Shown here piece by piece: positions 7,318 through 16,870 of a stretch of DNA of 64,000 nt (its first letter is position 1; each line of letters opens with the position of its first letter). The position numbers were made by a program, and so were the translations under genes. Origin of the DNA: Thermoplasmatales archaeon BRNA1 (GTDB lineage: Archaea > Thermoplasmatota > Thermoplasmata > Methanomassiliicoccales > Methanomethylophilaceae); contig CP002916.1 in assembly GCA_000350305.1 (NCBI GenBank), positions 992,001 through 1,056,000 on the forward strand, given 5' to 3'. The notes under the pieces are model-generated. The model had not been told where the DNA came from. It made no database searches and saw only the letters and a program-made list of their open reading frames with translations.

Positions 7318-8818
7318 TCTCCTCTCTCTTCGCCTTCTCAAGGTAGGCCTCGTCGGCCTTCTTTGCGATGGCCTCCATCTTCGCAAGTACGTCTGCGTCG
7401 ATGGGCTTGACAACGTGGTTCTTCTTGATGTCCATGTAGATGTCGTGAGCGACATCGATGACATCCTTGGATCCGGCGGCCTTCCAGTCTCCGAGCATGT
7501 ACCTGTCGAAGCAGGCGGGGTCGGAGGCAAGCTCGATGTTCTCCATGGTGGAGGGGTGTGCGATGAAGTCGTTTCCGACTCCGATCTCCTTGATGGCCTC
7601 AACAGCCAGGGTCTCATCGGTGACCGGGATTCCGTCCATTGCGCGGCGCTCCATGTTGATGATGTCGTTGTCGACGATCATCTGCTCGATGGAGAAGGTA
7701 ACTCCGAGCTCGAGCATTCCGGATCCGTAGATCATGTTGACACCAGCGAGTGCTGCGAACAGGGAAGTGATGGTCTTCTCGTGGGAAGCCTGTCCGTCGG
7801 GCACCTTGGCGTCGGTCTACATACCTGCGGTGAAGACGGGCAGCTTGTAGTACTGTCCGAGCTTCGCGACAGCTGCGGAGATGAGTCCGAGCTCAGGAGA
7901 TCCGACAGGTGCGGTTCCCCTCTTCAGGTCGAAGGTGGTGGTGGAAGATCCGTACCAGACCTTTGCTCCAGGAGCGACGAGCTGGGACAGAACGATTCCA
8001 GCGAGAACCTCGGCGTTGTGGGTAACGAGGGTTCCGGCGAGGAAGACGGAAGAGGATCCGCCGGCCATTGCCATGGACAGAACGTTGCAGGGGATTCCGA
8101 AGCGGGCAGCCTTGGAGATGCATCCGACTGCGTTGTGGGAAAGCTCCAGCGGGGAGGTGGGGCAAACGAGGCAGGAGAAGATGGGCTTGTCGCGTGCAGC
8201 CTTCTCGTCGCCGTGGTAGTATGCCTTTGCGATCTCCCAGTAGAACTCCATGTTCTCTGCAACGGGGTCGATGTGGTGGAAGTGCATGGTGGTGTTCTCG
8301 AGTGCGAGCAGGAGCTCGTGAGTGTCCTCGGATCCCTTTCCGGCCCAGTCCCTCGCGGAGACAGGCAGGGAGAAGTAGGAGAATCCAGGCAGGGCGTCGA
8401 TGGTGTGCGCGATGTCTGCGATGTCCTGTCCGACGGAGTCACGGGTCTCGAACTTGCCGGGAGCCTTGTAGTCGCACATCTGGATTCCAGTTCCGAAACA
8501 GGTGTAGTGGACTTTGCCCATCCATGCCTGGTCGAAGGTCCTGGACTCATCACGTCCGTACAGGGTGAATTTGTGAGGGCAGGTGGCGAGAGCGCGGTCG
8601 ATGACGTAGTTGGGGATCTTGACCATCTGGGTGGCCCTGTCGACCTCGCATCCTCCCTTCTCGAAGATGTCGAGTCCCTCAGAGTCAGAAACCTGAACTC
8701 CGTAGGTGGAAAGGATGTCCCTGGTTGCCTCATCGATGCGGCGGATCTCGTCGTCAGTGAACAGCTCGAATTTAATGCCGTTCAGCTGGGTCATTGCCGG
8801 GTAAACTGGCGGTAGCAT
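7310..8818 (-). CDS. mttB: Trimethylamine methyltransferase MttB (pyrrolysine protein)
   Basis: 502 residues with TAG at 7817-7819 read as pyrrolysine. Both sides of the TAG are MttB in one frame. I chose the ATG at 8818 (MLPPVYPAM) because AGGAG lies 8 nt before it and it places the TAG at codon 334, the known Pyl334 of MttB; an ATG 18 nt further upstream would move it to 340. The enzyme transfers a methyl group of trimethylamine to MttC. MttB also belongs to a large superfamily whose non-pyrrolysine members act on glycine betaine and similar compounds; the TAG marks this one as a true trimethylamine enzyme. Confidence 0.96.
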
Positions 8819-8888
8819 TTGTATTTCTCCTCTCATTGTTGTTTAAGGGGTTTGGAAGAGGTTTGGGTTAGTGGTTTAAGCTTCAGGC

Positions 8889-10298
8889 TCAGTTCTTGAG
8901 CATTCCGCGGAACTTCTCGCAGCTGTTGATGGTGATACCGAGGATCTTCTCGATGTTCAGCTTGGCTGCGATTCCACGGGGTGCACCGGGCAGTCCGGTG
9001 ACGACTCCGATCTTGAGCTCCTCACGGAGGTCCCTCATGACAACCTCGTCTCCGAGGTCCATGGTGGTGACTCCGAGCTTCTTGGCAACGTACTCCTTTG
9101 CCTTGTCGATAGTCATGTTCTTTCCGTACATCATACGGGCGACCATGTCTCCGGCTCCGCGGATTCCTCCCATTCCGGATGCCATGTAGTGAGTGACGTC
9201 CATTCCGCAGGGGTCACCCACTCCGATCTATACACCGTCGGCGTGTGCGACTTCGACCATAGCCTTGGAGCACCTGGTGACGGCGTCGATCGGCGGGGTC
9301 TCGAACATGGGGATTCCACCGACTCCCATTCCGAGGTCGACGTGGACAGGCAGGGATTTCGCGTCAACTGCAGACTTTGCGAAGGTGACGGACCTGGCGA
9401 GGTTCCATGCGAGGGTCCTGGAGGTGTTGGTGTTGCAGACGGTTCCGAAGACGTTCGCTCCGGCCTGCTCACACATCTTGATCTGCTGAGCGGGGAACAT
9501 TCCGGCGACGGACTTGCCCTTGTACTCGATGGATCCGTGGATACCCATGACGTTCTCACCGGCCATTCCGGCGTTGATGTACATGTTGGGGTTGGCCTTC
9601 CTGAGGAGCTCGATTCCGTTCAGGGATCCGACGAAGTCGGCGTCTCCTGCGGAGGCGATGGTGTCGAAGTCGAATCCATCCGCTCCAGCGGCGAAGATCT
9701 TGTTTCCAACGTACTCAATGTCGCGGGTGAGGTGTGCGGAAGCGAGCTCAGACATCTGCATGGACTCGTCGATCTTGAACTCCCTCATGAGGTCTGCGGG
9801 GTTTCCGTACGGTCCGTCAGGAGCGTAGTAGAGACCCATGTTGGGCATTGCACCGTAGAAGAAGGGGATGATGATCTCGTTCTGGATCTCCTCCATGGTC
9901 TGCATCTCCATCGCGATGACCGGCTTGACCGGCTTGACGGAGTAGTCAGAGTGAGCGAGCTCGAAGGTGTCGGATCCGAGTGCCCTCTCGTGGAGGAGAG
10001 CGGCCTCGAGCCTTCCCATGTCGACTCCGTTTCCGGAGTTTCCGTTGTCACCGGTGAAGTCGAGCTGTCCGATATCGTAGGTAAGAACGACCTCGTTTCC
10101 GGGCTCAACACCGACGACGCGGTTCTTGTCCATAACGATGTCAGCGAGCTGCTCAAGCTGGCTCTCGTTGAGGGCGGGGATTCCACCCATGTCGGCTGCG
10201 TCAGCGGTTCCTGCCTGGAGGTCGGCCATGATGGCCTCTTTGGTCATGGTGACGCGTTTTCCGTCTCCAAGCCTTGTGTAATACTCAGTGGCTGCCAT
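8889..10298 (-). CDS. mtbB: Dimethylamine methyltransferase MtbB (pyrrolysine protein)
   Basis: 469 residues if the TAG at 9228-9230 (codon 357) is read as pyrrolysine; Methanosarcina MtbB has it at 356. The start [11 protein letters not shown] at 10298 fits the family. Upstream in-frame Met codons belong to an overlapping reading frame of mtbC and were rejected. It methylates MtbC from dimethylamine. The 77 bp between mtbC and mtbB contain a strong hairpin. TGA at 8889-8891 ends the gene. Confidence 0.96.
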
Positions 10299-10341
10299 TT
10301 TGTTGCCTCTTTTTGTTGAGTGGTTTCTAAAGGGTTTAGCG

Positions 10342-10360
10342 AAGGGGCTTTGAGCCCCTT
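10342..10360 (-). terminator. Hairpin between mtbC and mtbB
   Basis: An 8-bp stem AAGGGGCT/AGCCCCTT with a 3-nt loop in the mtbC-mtbB spacer. Only a short T stretch lies near it, so attenuation or a processing/stability hairpin that lets mtbC exceed mtbB is more likely than a full stop. Confidence 0.5.
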
Positions 10361-10375
10361 GAGTGTTTTCCGATC

Positions 10376-11017
10376 TCAGAGGTCCTTGACCTTTGCGGTG
10401 GTCTCGGAAGCGGACTCTCCGTAGATGTCCGCGCCGATCTTGTCCGCGTAGGCCTGGGTGATGGGGGCTCCGCCGACCATGACGATGGTCTTGTCGCGGA
10501 CTCCGAGGTCCTTGAGCTGGTCGATGACGGTCTTCATGACGACCATGGTAGTGGTCATAAGGGCGGACATTCCGACCATGGTGCATCCGTTCTTGGTGAC
10601 CTCGTCCAGGAACTTCGGGGTGGGGACGTCCCTTCCGAGGTCGTGGACATCAAAACCTGCGCACTGCAGCATGGTGGAGCAGATCGACTTTCCGATGTCG
10701 TGGACGTCTCCCTCGACGGTTCCCATGACGACGGAGGCCTTCTTCTCGGTGGCGGCTCCGCCCTGTGCCTGAAGCAGGGGGTTGAGCTTCTCCATGGCCT
10801 TGGTCATTCCACCAGCGGCGGACAGGACGTGGGGAAGGAAGAGCTTTCCGCGCTCGAAGAGGACTCCGACGTCGGACATTCCGTCTCCCATTGCGTTGAT
10901 GATGTCGTTGGGGGCCATTCCGGCTGCGAGGGCCTTGTCGACTGCGTCGACGATTCCCTGAACCTTGTAGGCTACCATTGCGTCTTTGATTGCTTTGACT
11001 TCGCTCTCGAATGCCAT
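10376..11017 (-). CDS. mtbC: Dimethylamine corrinoid protein MtbC
   Basis: 213 residues. Methyl carrier between MtbB and MtbA. The helical cap (1-90) is followed by the B12-binding domain with [10 protein letters not shown], His106 being the lower ligand. GAGGAG precedes the ATG. First gene of the operon mtbC-mtbB-mttB-mttC. Its promoter carries the box shared with the transporter operon, and a perfect 7-bp dyad lies in the leader. Confidence 0.94.
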   Translation of the reverse strand: MAFESEVKAIKDAMVAYKVQGIVDAVDKALAAGMAPNDIINAMGDGMSDVGVLFERGKLFLPHVLSAAGGMTKAMEKLNPLLQAQGGAATEKKASVVMGTVEGDVHDIGKSICSTMLQCAGFDVHDLGRDVPTPKFLDEVTKNGCTMVGMSALMTTTMVVMKTVIDQLKDLGVRDKTIVMVGGAPITQAYADKIGADIYGESASETTAKVKDL

Positions 11018-11034
11018 TTCTTTTCTCTCCTCAC

Positions 11035-11052
11035 GATAGGGCGCACCCTATC
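11035..11052 (-). promoter_or_regulatory. Dyad GATAGGG-CGCA-CCCTATC in the mtbC leader
   Basis: A perfect 7-bp inverted repeat with a 4-nt loop, 18 bp upstream of the mtbC start and at the predicted transcription start (TATA 11077-11085). It may be an operator or a 5' mRNA-stabilising hairpin. Confidence 0.45.
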
Positions 11053-11076
11053 ATTGAGTAATGAATCCTACTAAGC

Positions 11077-11105
11077 CGTATTTAACGTTAATTGGCCGTT
11101 CGTAA
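11077..11105 (-). promoter_or_regulatory. mtbC promoter with shared box: TTACGAACGGCCAA-N6-TTAAATACG
   Basis: Same box, same 6-bp gap and same TATA form as the promoter at 6228-6256. A shorter match, CGAACGG, also lies 8 bp before a TATA at 36494-36516, so part of the box may be a general strong-promoter element. Confidence 0.65.
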
Positions 11106-11628
11106 GAAATTTATTATAGAAGCAAAAACAGACAATAGATAGAAAAATAGATATTTACTTATAGAATAATAAATACAGTTTATTGTTGAAATTGCTCCTA
11201 ATGACGAGTTTTTTCATCCAAGGATCCCATTGTTTCCATCGTTCGTCTTCCATTTTTGTTTCTTTTCGTGATATTACTCACAGATGATTGGCATGAAACC
11301 CATACAGGCCTGGGCCTCACTGGTTCCGTACGCCCGTGTACAATATTCAATATTAATTGTAATTATAAAGGATACGTCTGGCTGTCCGGCTTCGATCAAT
11401 ATAACGAACCCCGTTCTGCAATCACGATCGGTGTATAGCGTCCATAAACTGCGAACACTCATCCAATGCATTTAGGATGGATGGCATAATTATCCACCCG
11501 TTGGATGTATTGAACATCCATCCAACAACATCCTACCATGCCCCTAGGCGGTGAAAAAGCAGTACGGATAGGGGGCAGATGAGCCTCATCCGACAAGTGT
11601 GAAATATCCGTCCCTCTATAAGATACCC
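11106..11628. other. Intergenic region upstream of mtbC
   Basis: No gene seen. 11106-11250 is AT-rich. 11330-11360 holds short inverted AT words. 11490-11527 carries TTATCCACCCG directly followed by TTGGATGTAT and an inverted CATCCATCCAA, echoing 6369-6417. A short TATA-like CTATAAG near 11615 lies too close to the next start to serve it as a standard leaderless promoter. Confidence 0.5.
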
Positions 11629-13053
11629 ATGGTCAGCAAGAAAGACGACAAAAGTGCCGGACAGAAGCTTGAAGAGAAACTTCTGATGAAATCGGAGATC
11701 CTAGCGGCCTCCAACAGCAAGCTTCTCGACGAATCCATGGCCTACGGGGAGGAATACAAGACGTTCCTCTGCCACAAGACCGAGCGCGAGATTGTCGACT
11801 ACACTCTCCCTATCGCCAAGAAGAAAGGCTACAAGGAGTTCAAATACGGGACCAAGTACAAGGCCGGCGACAAGGTCTTCTTCAACAACCGCGGGAAGAA
11901 CCTAATCCTCTGCACCATCGGCAAACAGCCCGTGTCCGAAGGAGTCAGGGTCAGCGTCGCACACGCCGACAGCCCCCGTCTGGACTTCAAGCCCAACCCC
12001 CTCTTCGAAACCACAGACATGGCCTACTTCAAGACCCACTACTACGGTGGCATCAAGAAGTACCAGTGGATGACCATCCCCTTGTCTCTCCACGGAGTCG
12101 TCACCCTATCCAACGGCAAGTCCGTGACCGTCAGGATCGGGGAGGACGCCGAGGACCCGCTCTTCTGCATCTCCGACCTGCTCGTCCACCTCGCCGGCAA
12201 CCAGGTGAAGAAACCCATGTACGAGGCCATCGACGCCGAGCAGATGAACATCCTCGTCGGCTCCTGGCCCGTTGACGACGAGAAGGTCAAGGAGAAAATC
12301 AAACTCAACATAATGCAAATCCTCAACAAGAAGTACGGTATCAAGGAGAAGGACTTCCTCTCCGCCGAGCTCTGCGCCTGCCCCGCATACCAGCCCCGCG
12401 ACCTGGGACTCGACCGCTCCATGGTCGCCGCCTACGGACAGGACGACAAGGTCTGCGCCTTCGCCCAGTTCAAGGCGGAGATCGACACCGTCAGCCCCGA
12501 GTTCACCACCATGATGGTCTTCGCCGACAAGGAGGAGACCGGTTCCGACGGACCCACCGGAATGAGGTCCGTCTTCTGGAAGGACTTCCTGGAGGATCTC
12601 GCGGAGGCTTACGGATTCAACGTCCGCCACGTGCTCCGCAAGTCCATCTGCCTCTCCTGCGACGTCAACGCCGCGGTAGATCCCGGATGGCCGGAGGCCT
12701 TCGAGCCCACCAACTGCTCCTTCCTCGGAAGGGGGCCCGTCGTATCCAAATACACCGGCGCCCGCGGGAAGTACAGCACCAACGATGCCTCCGCGGAGGT
12801 AATGGGCTACCTGAGGAGGATCCTCGAGGAGGCCGATATCCCCTGGCAGGTGGGGGAGCTCGGAAGGGTCGATGTCGGAGGAGGGGGGACCATCGCCTCG
12901 GAGATCTCCGTCCACAACATCGACACCGTCGACATGGGTGTCCCCGTGCTCTCGATGCACGCCCCCATGGAGGTCACCTCCAAGACGGACGATTACATGC
13001 TCTACAAGGCAGTCTTCGCTTTCTTCAATAGCAAGCTGCCCAAGACAATCTGA
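11629..13053 (+). CDS. M18-family aminopeptidase
   Basis: Cytosolic metallo-aminopeptidase of 474 residues from the ATG at 11629 (MVSKKDDKSAG). A GTG at 11599 would add ten residues and cannot be excluded. Metal-site motifs of the dinuclear-zinc M18 family are visible in order: VAHADSPRLDF, FADKEETGSDG, DVNAAVDPGW and SMHAPMEVTSKTD. M18 enzymes remove N-terminal acidic or hydrophobic residues from peptides and form dodecamers. It stands alone, ending at a bidirectional hairpin. Confidence 0.88.
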   Translation: MVSKKDDKSAGQKLEEKLLMKSEILAASNSKLLDESMAYGEEYKTFLCHKTEREIVDYTLPIAKKKGYKEFKYGTKYKAGDKVFFNNRGKNLILCTIGKQPVSEGVRVSVAHADSPRLDFKPNPLFETTDMAYFKTHYYGGIKKYQWMTIPLSLHGVVTLSNGKSVTVRIGEDAEDPLFCISDLLVHLAGNQVKKPMYEAIDAEQMNILVGSWPVDDEKVKEKIKLNIMQILNKKYGIKEKDFLSAELCACPAYQPRDLGLDRSMVAAYGQDDKVCAFAQFKAEIDTVSPEFTTMMVFADKEETGSDGPTGMRSVFWKDFLEDLAEAYGFNVRHVLRKSICLSCDVNAAVDPGWPEAFEPTNCSFLGRGPVVSKYTGARGKYSTNDASAEVMGYLRRILEEADIPWQVGELGRVDVGGGGTIASEISVHNIDTVDMGVPVLSMHAPMEVTSKTDDYMLYKAVFAFFNSKLPKTI

Positions 13054-13065
13054 GCGAAACCAATT

Positions 13066-13084
13066 ATGCCCCCTCCGGGGGCAT
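13066..13084. terminator. Bidirectional terminator between convergent genes
   Basis: A perfect stem ATGCCCCC/GGGGGCAT with a TCC loop lies between the stop of the M18 peptidase (13053) and the stop of the converging UbiE-like gene (13091). Confidence 0.65.
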
Positions 13085-13090
13085 CTTCCC

Positions 13091-13846
13091 TTACTCCTTG
13101 ACGCCCTCGTATATGCAGGCGGCGCCGAACATCTTGTTGTGGAACCTGACGTTCCTGAATCCGGCGGCAGAGAACTTGTCGGCCATGACCCTGCCGTGGG
13201 GGAATCCCTTGATGGAATCCGCCAGCCAGTCGTAGGCAGCCTGATGCCCGTCGATCTGCTTGCCCTTGTCGTACTTGCGGGCGATGCGGCGGACCCTCTT
13301 GTTCATGTAGAGGTTGTAGAAGTAGCGTATGACGCGGTTGTCCGGGGTGGCCATCTCCGCGACCACGACCTTGCCTCCGGGGCGGAGCACCCTGTACATC
13401 TCCGACAGGCACTTCTGGATGTCGGTGACGTTGCGGAGCATGTATCCGGAGGTGACGAGGTCGACGCTGCAGTCCTCGAGCTCGAGCTCGAGTGCGTTCC
13501 CCACGCGGAAGTCCACGGGTTTGGGGAGGTCCGCTGGCATGTGCTCCTTGGCGTAGTCGATCATGGCGGGGGTCAGGTCGATGCCGTAGACGGTCCCCTC
13601 GGGTCCGGCGTGCTGGGCGACGAGGAAGGCAATCTTACCGGTCCCGGTGCCGATGTCGGCGCAGGTCTTGCCGGAGATGTCGCCGGCGAGCCTGATCATG
13701 GTCTTGTGCCAACCCTTGATCATGTTCATCGACATGATGTCGTTCATCTCGTCGTAGAAAGAGGAAATCTGAGTGAAGACGTCCTTGACATACTCCTCCT
13801 TCCCCTCGAACTGCGTACCGTTGGGCTTGACCTCTTCCTTGGACAT
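13091..13846 (-). CDS. UbiE/MenG-like C-methyltransferase
   Basis: 251 residues with a class I SAM-dependent methyltransferase fold: motif I ADIGTGTGKIAF, GIDLTPAMIDYA, and an MLRNVTD segment typical of UbiE/MenG. Family members methylate the ring of demethylmenaquinone or demethoxyubiquinol. It lies 12 bp downstream of a MenA-like prenyltransferase, so the two probably act in sequence on a prenylated aromatic ring. The rest of a menaquinone pathway is not in this window. The product may be menaquinone, a methanophenazine-like carrier or something else. Confidence 0.82.
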   Translation of the reverse strand: MSKEEVKPNGTQFEGKEEYVKDVFTQISSFYDEMNDIMSMNMIKGWHKTMIRLAGDISGKTCADIGTGTGKIAFLVAQHAGPEGTVYGIDLTPAMIDYAKEHMPADLPKPVDFRVGNALELELEDCSVDLVTSGYMLRNVTDIQKCLSEMYRVLRPGGKVVVAEMATPDNRVIRYFYNLYMNKRVRRIARKYDKGKQIDGHQAAYDWLADSIKGFPHGRVMADKFSAAGFRNVRFHNKMFGAACIYEGVKE

Positions 13847-13858
13847 TGGTAACGGACC

Positions 13859-14764
13859 TCACAAAAGATACACGGCTATAAGATACCCTGCGGTGAGCAG
13901 GACCCCGAAATGCCAATTCAGAGTGAACGCCCTGGGTACCAGGAGGCGGTTGCATCCCGGATCCTCCGGGGCCCTGAGCATGTTGTCGTAGAGCCTCTTC
14001 GCGTCCCACAGGGCGGCGAATGCGAGCAGGCACGCCCAGTGGGCGTATCCGACGGCGACGATGGCCGCCAGGATCGCGAAGCCCATTAGATTCTCGATGA
14101 GGTAGAGCTTCCTGGCACTCCCGTAGCTCATGCGTCCGCAGAGGGTGCCTACGTTCGCCTTCCTGTCCTCATCATAGTCACGGAGCTCGTTGCCGCAGAG
14201 GACGGCGGTGATCATGAAGGCGTTGGGCAGTCCTAGAATCACGGGCTCCCAGGACCAGGCATCCGCCATGGTGTAGTAGGTGCCGACGGGCATGAGCAAC
14301 CCCATGCAGAGGAAACACCCGATCTGTCCTAGGCCCAGATATTTGTAGGACATGCCGACGGTGTACAGGCTGGCTCCCCCGATGCCGAACAGTCCGAAGA
14401 GCAGCATCTCCCAGCCGGTGTGCCATATGAACACGAGTCCGCATAGGGCGACGATCCCCAGGCAGAGAAGCCCCACCGTGAGGACCTTCTTGGGGGTCAG
14501 GGTGCCGGTGACCAGCTCGGGGGAGCGGGTCTCGTTCTCGACGGTGTCGGTACCCTTGACGAAATCCCCGTAGGTGTTGAGGATGTTCGCCGCGGACTGC
14601 AGAAGACATCCGCAGACCACGATCATGATGAAAAGCCACCAGACGAAACCGTCGTCCTTGAGTGCGACTGCGCCTCCGATGATTACGGGCACGACGGCGC
14701 CGTGAAGTGTCCACGGGCGGAAAACATTCACCCATCCGGCCTTTACAGGCTTCACGTCCGCCAT
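13859..14764 (-). CDS. menA: MenA-like UbiA-family prenyltransferase
   Basis: 301-residue integral membrane protein with about eight to nine helices. It shows both aspartate-rich motifs of UbiA enzymes: NILNTYGDFVKGTD (about residues 62-75) and NELRDYDEDRKANVGTL in the second half. The first is characteristic of MenA (1,4-dihydroxy-2-naphthoate prenyltransferase). It is transcribed just ahead of the UbiE-like methyltransferase. In a methanogen this pair suggests synthesis of a lipid electron carrier. The exact acceptor ring cannot be told from sequence. Confidence 0.82.
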   Translation of the reverse strand: MADVKPVKAGWVNVFRPWTLHGAVVPVIIGGAVALKDDGFVWWLFIMIVVCGCLLQSAANILNTYGDFVKGTDTVENETRSPELVTGTLTPKKVLTVGLLCLGIVALCGLVFIWHTGWEMLLFGLFGIGGASLYTVGMSYKYLGLGQIGCFLCMGLLMPVGTYYTMADAWSWEPVILGLPNAFMITAVLCGNELRDYDEDRKANVGTLCGRMSYGSARKLYLIENLMGFAILAAIVAVGYAHWACLLAFAALWDAKRLYDNMLRAPEDPGCNRLLVPRAFTLNWHFGVLLTAGYLIAVYLL

Positions 14765-14814
14765 GGATTGGCATCCCCTGTTTCATTAATATGGATTGCC
14801 GTCGAGTTGCGTTT

Positions 14815-14829
14815 GTTGACTCAATCAAC
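14815..14829. promoter_or_regulatory. Dyad GTTGA-CTCAA-TCAAC
   Basis: A palindrome directly upstream of AATAAATAC, the TATA of the BASS transporter gene at 14862. A possible operator for that gene or for the divergent menA. Confidence 0.35.
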
Positions 14830-14861
14830 ATGAATAAATACCGTCCTGACGTCCGCCATGC

Positions 14862-15857
14862 ATGAAGGCGTTGGACCTGGTATGCAGCACGGCGTTCATG
14901 ATGGGCGCGGCTCTTGTCATCTCGCTCATCACGAACGCGTCCGGGGCGTTCCCCGACGACGTACTCAACTCGGACATCCGTAGCAACATCACCGTGTTCC
15001 TGCTGGCGGCCATGATGTGCCTGACCCTCTCCAGGATCCCGTTCCGCAACCTCAACCCCGTAACGAACTGGAAATCGGTCACCAAAGCCGTCCTTCTGGG
15101 TCTTGTCTTCGCCTCCGTCATACCCCTCGCCGCCTACGTAATCCTCAACCAGATCCCCTCGTACGAGAAGTACGCCAACGGTTTGGTCTTCATCGCGGCG
15201 ACCCCCTTCGCGGCTTCGGTCGGCCCCCTGTCCCTCATACTCAGGGGAGACCTGGAGCATGCCCTCCGTTCCACCATCATCGTCTACGTCGTATCCCTCG
15301 TCTGGATCCCGTTCATCATCTGGATCACCCTCGGTGAACTAGTGGACATGTTCGATGTCGTACTGACCGTCATCAAGATCATCGGAATCCCGCTGGTGGT
15401 CTCCAGGCTGCTGACCAAGGTGAAGATCGACAAGACGATTATGTCCGTGGTGCTCAACTGCACCATCGCGTTCCTCGTCTGGCTCTCTGTTTCCGCCACC
15501 AACTTCCCGAAGGAGATGTCCATCCTCGCGGTGTTCATCGCCGTCGCTGGCATCAGGGACTTCGGCCTCGGTACCGCGACCGAGGTCACTGAGAAAAGAG
15601 CGCACATCGCATGGTCCACCAGGGTCACCGACATCCTCATGATCTCCTACAAGAACAAGGGGATCGCAATCGCGCTCTGCGTCTCCCTGATGAAGGGTCC
15701 GGAGATCGGCAACGCCATGGTCGCCATCGCGGCATCCATCGTCATCGAGGTCATCTGGGTCGCGTTCATGGACTCCGTGCTGTTCTCGAAGAAGAGGATG
15801 GAGAAGGAGCTCGCGGAGGATTCAAGGGAAGGGATCAAGCAGACCTGGGAGAGCTGA
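14862..15857 (+). CDS. BASS-family transporter (bile acid:sodium symporter fold)
   Basis: 331 residues with about ten hydrophobic helices and the Gly/Pro-rich broken-helix regions (GLVFIAATPFAASVGPLSLI and the second half GIRDFGLGTATEV) of the BASS/SBF family. Known members take up bile acids, pyruvate, pantoate or other organic anions with sodium. The ATG lies about 27 nt after a TATA (AATAAATAC), so the transcript is probably leaderless. No neighbour points to a substrate. Confidence 0.75.
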   Translation: MKALDLVCSTAFMMGAALVISLITNASGAFPDDVLNSDIRSNITVFLLAAMMCLTLSRIPFRNLNPVTNWKSVTKAVLLGLVFASVIPLAAYVILNQIPSYEKYANGLVFIAATPFAASVGPLSLILRGDLEHALRSTIIVYVVSLVWIPFIIWITLGELVDMFDVVLTVIKIIGIPLVVSRLLTKVKIDKTIMSVVLNCTIAFLVWLSVSATNFPKEMSILAVFIAVAGIRDFGLGTATEVTEKRAHIAWSTRVTDILMISYKNKGIAIALCVSLMKGPEIGNAMVAIAASIVIEVIWVAFMDSVLFSKKRMEKELAEDSREGIKQTWES

Positions 15858-15858
15858 C

Positions 15859-16818
15859 TCAGCGGCGGATCTGTTTCCCGACGTCGCCGTACTGAGTGTA
15901 TTCGAAGAAATCCGACAGCCTGGGCTCCGACCTGCCCTTCAGTTCGACGATCTCGTCCCCGCTCTCAAGGGTACCGAACAGCATCTCCGCCTCCGGGTCG
16001 TAGGTCCTCCGGGACCTCTCCTCCGGGTCGGCCTTGTTGGCGTAGCAGTAGACGCATCCGTGGTCGCAGGTGTCGTATGCTCCGATGTCGATGTTCTTCA
16101 CGCACCTGCATCCCTCCCTCAGAGGGGTATCGAGCTCCTCGAAGGGTATGCCGAGGGATATCATCTGCCTCCTGTCGATGCATCCCGCGGGTTCGATCCC
16201 GTACGCGGAGAGGTCTCTGCGGGCGCAGCAGTATGTGAGACGTATTCCGTGCTCCGCCGCGATGGGTGCGAGAGCCTGTGCCAGATCGTCCATTTCCTTG
16301 TGGCTTACCGAACGCAGGTCCTTCCTGCCGCTGAGCTTCCCGTACATGTCCACGAAGCTGAAGATGCACCTGTCTGTGTAGCCCTCGAGCTCCCTGCACA
16401 GGAGACCGAACTTCCTCCTGTGATACTCCACATCGATCCTGTCGTTGAGGATTATCGGGTCGTAACGCCAGGCGATCCTATCCTTGCCGATCCTCGCCGA
16501 GAGCTCTTTGAAGGCATCGGCGATGTCCGCCTTGAACGGGACCCCGGGCTCGATGTCCTTCCCGTAGGGCGTAATCGTCACCTGGAAGGTGTACATGTAG
16601 CCCATCGACCCCAGCTCCTTCAGGTACGGCATCATCGGACGGGGGTCCTTGGTGATGAATATGAACGCGTCCACGTTCTTCCTGGTGAGGTCCACCCTGT
16701 AAACGACGGGACGGTAGATCGGGTTCCTGACCAGACAGTACCCCGCGCGCACGCGGTTCATGAACCATTCGGCATGGAAAGCCGGGATGTCCGTCCGCCT
16801 GCTGACGCATATGAGCAT
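15859..16818 (-). CDS. DUF1848-family protein with C-terminal cysteine cluster
   Basis: 319 residues from the ATG at 16818 (MLICVSRRTDIPAFHAEWF). The opening SRRTDIPAF and the C-terminal cluster GAYDTCDHGCVYCYANK are hallmarks of DUF1848. The CxxxCxxC set suggests an Fe-S cluster or a radical-SAM-like reaction, though the family's chemistry is not known to me. It is divergent from ogt/alkD with only about 50 bp between them, so a shared promoter region and a DNA-repair or RNA-modification link are possible. Confidence 0.75.
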   Translation of the reverse strand: MLICVSRRTDIPAFHAEWFMNRVRAGYCLVRNPIYRPVVYRVDLTRKNVDAFIFITKDPRPMMPYLKELGSMGYMYTFQVTITPYGKDIEPGVPFKADIADAFKELSARIGKDRIAWRYDPIILNDRIDVEYHRRKFGLLCRELEGYTDRCIFSFVDMYGKLSGRKDLRSVSHKEMDDLAQALAPIAAEHGIRLTYCCARRDLSAYGIEPAGCIDRRQMISLGIPFEELDTPLREGCRCVKNIDIGAYDTCDHGCVYCYANKADPEERSRRTYDPEAEMLFGTLESGDEIVELKGRSEPRLSDFFEYTQYGDVGKQIRR

Positions 16819-16870
16819 GCTGCACCCATCGTCGGCTATGGTTAAGTACCTACGACTCGATTTCCCAACC

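Noticed and set aside
16188-16200. tRNA-like T-loop word GGGTTCGATCCC
   Set aside because: It lies inside the DUF1848 coding sequence, with no acceptor stem or D-arm around it. No tRNA gene was found in the window.
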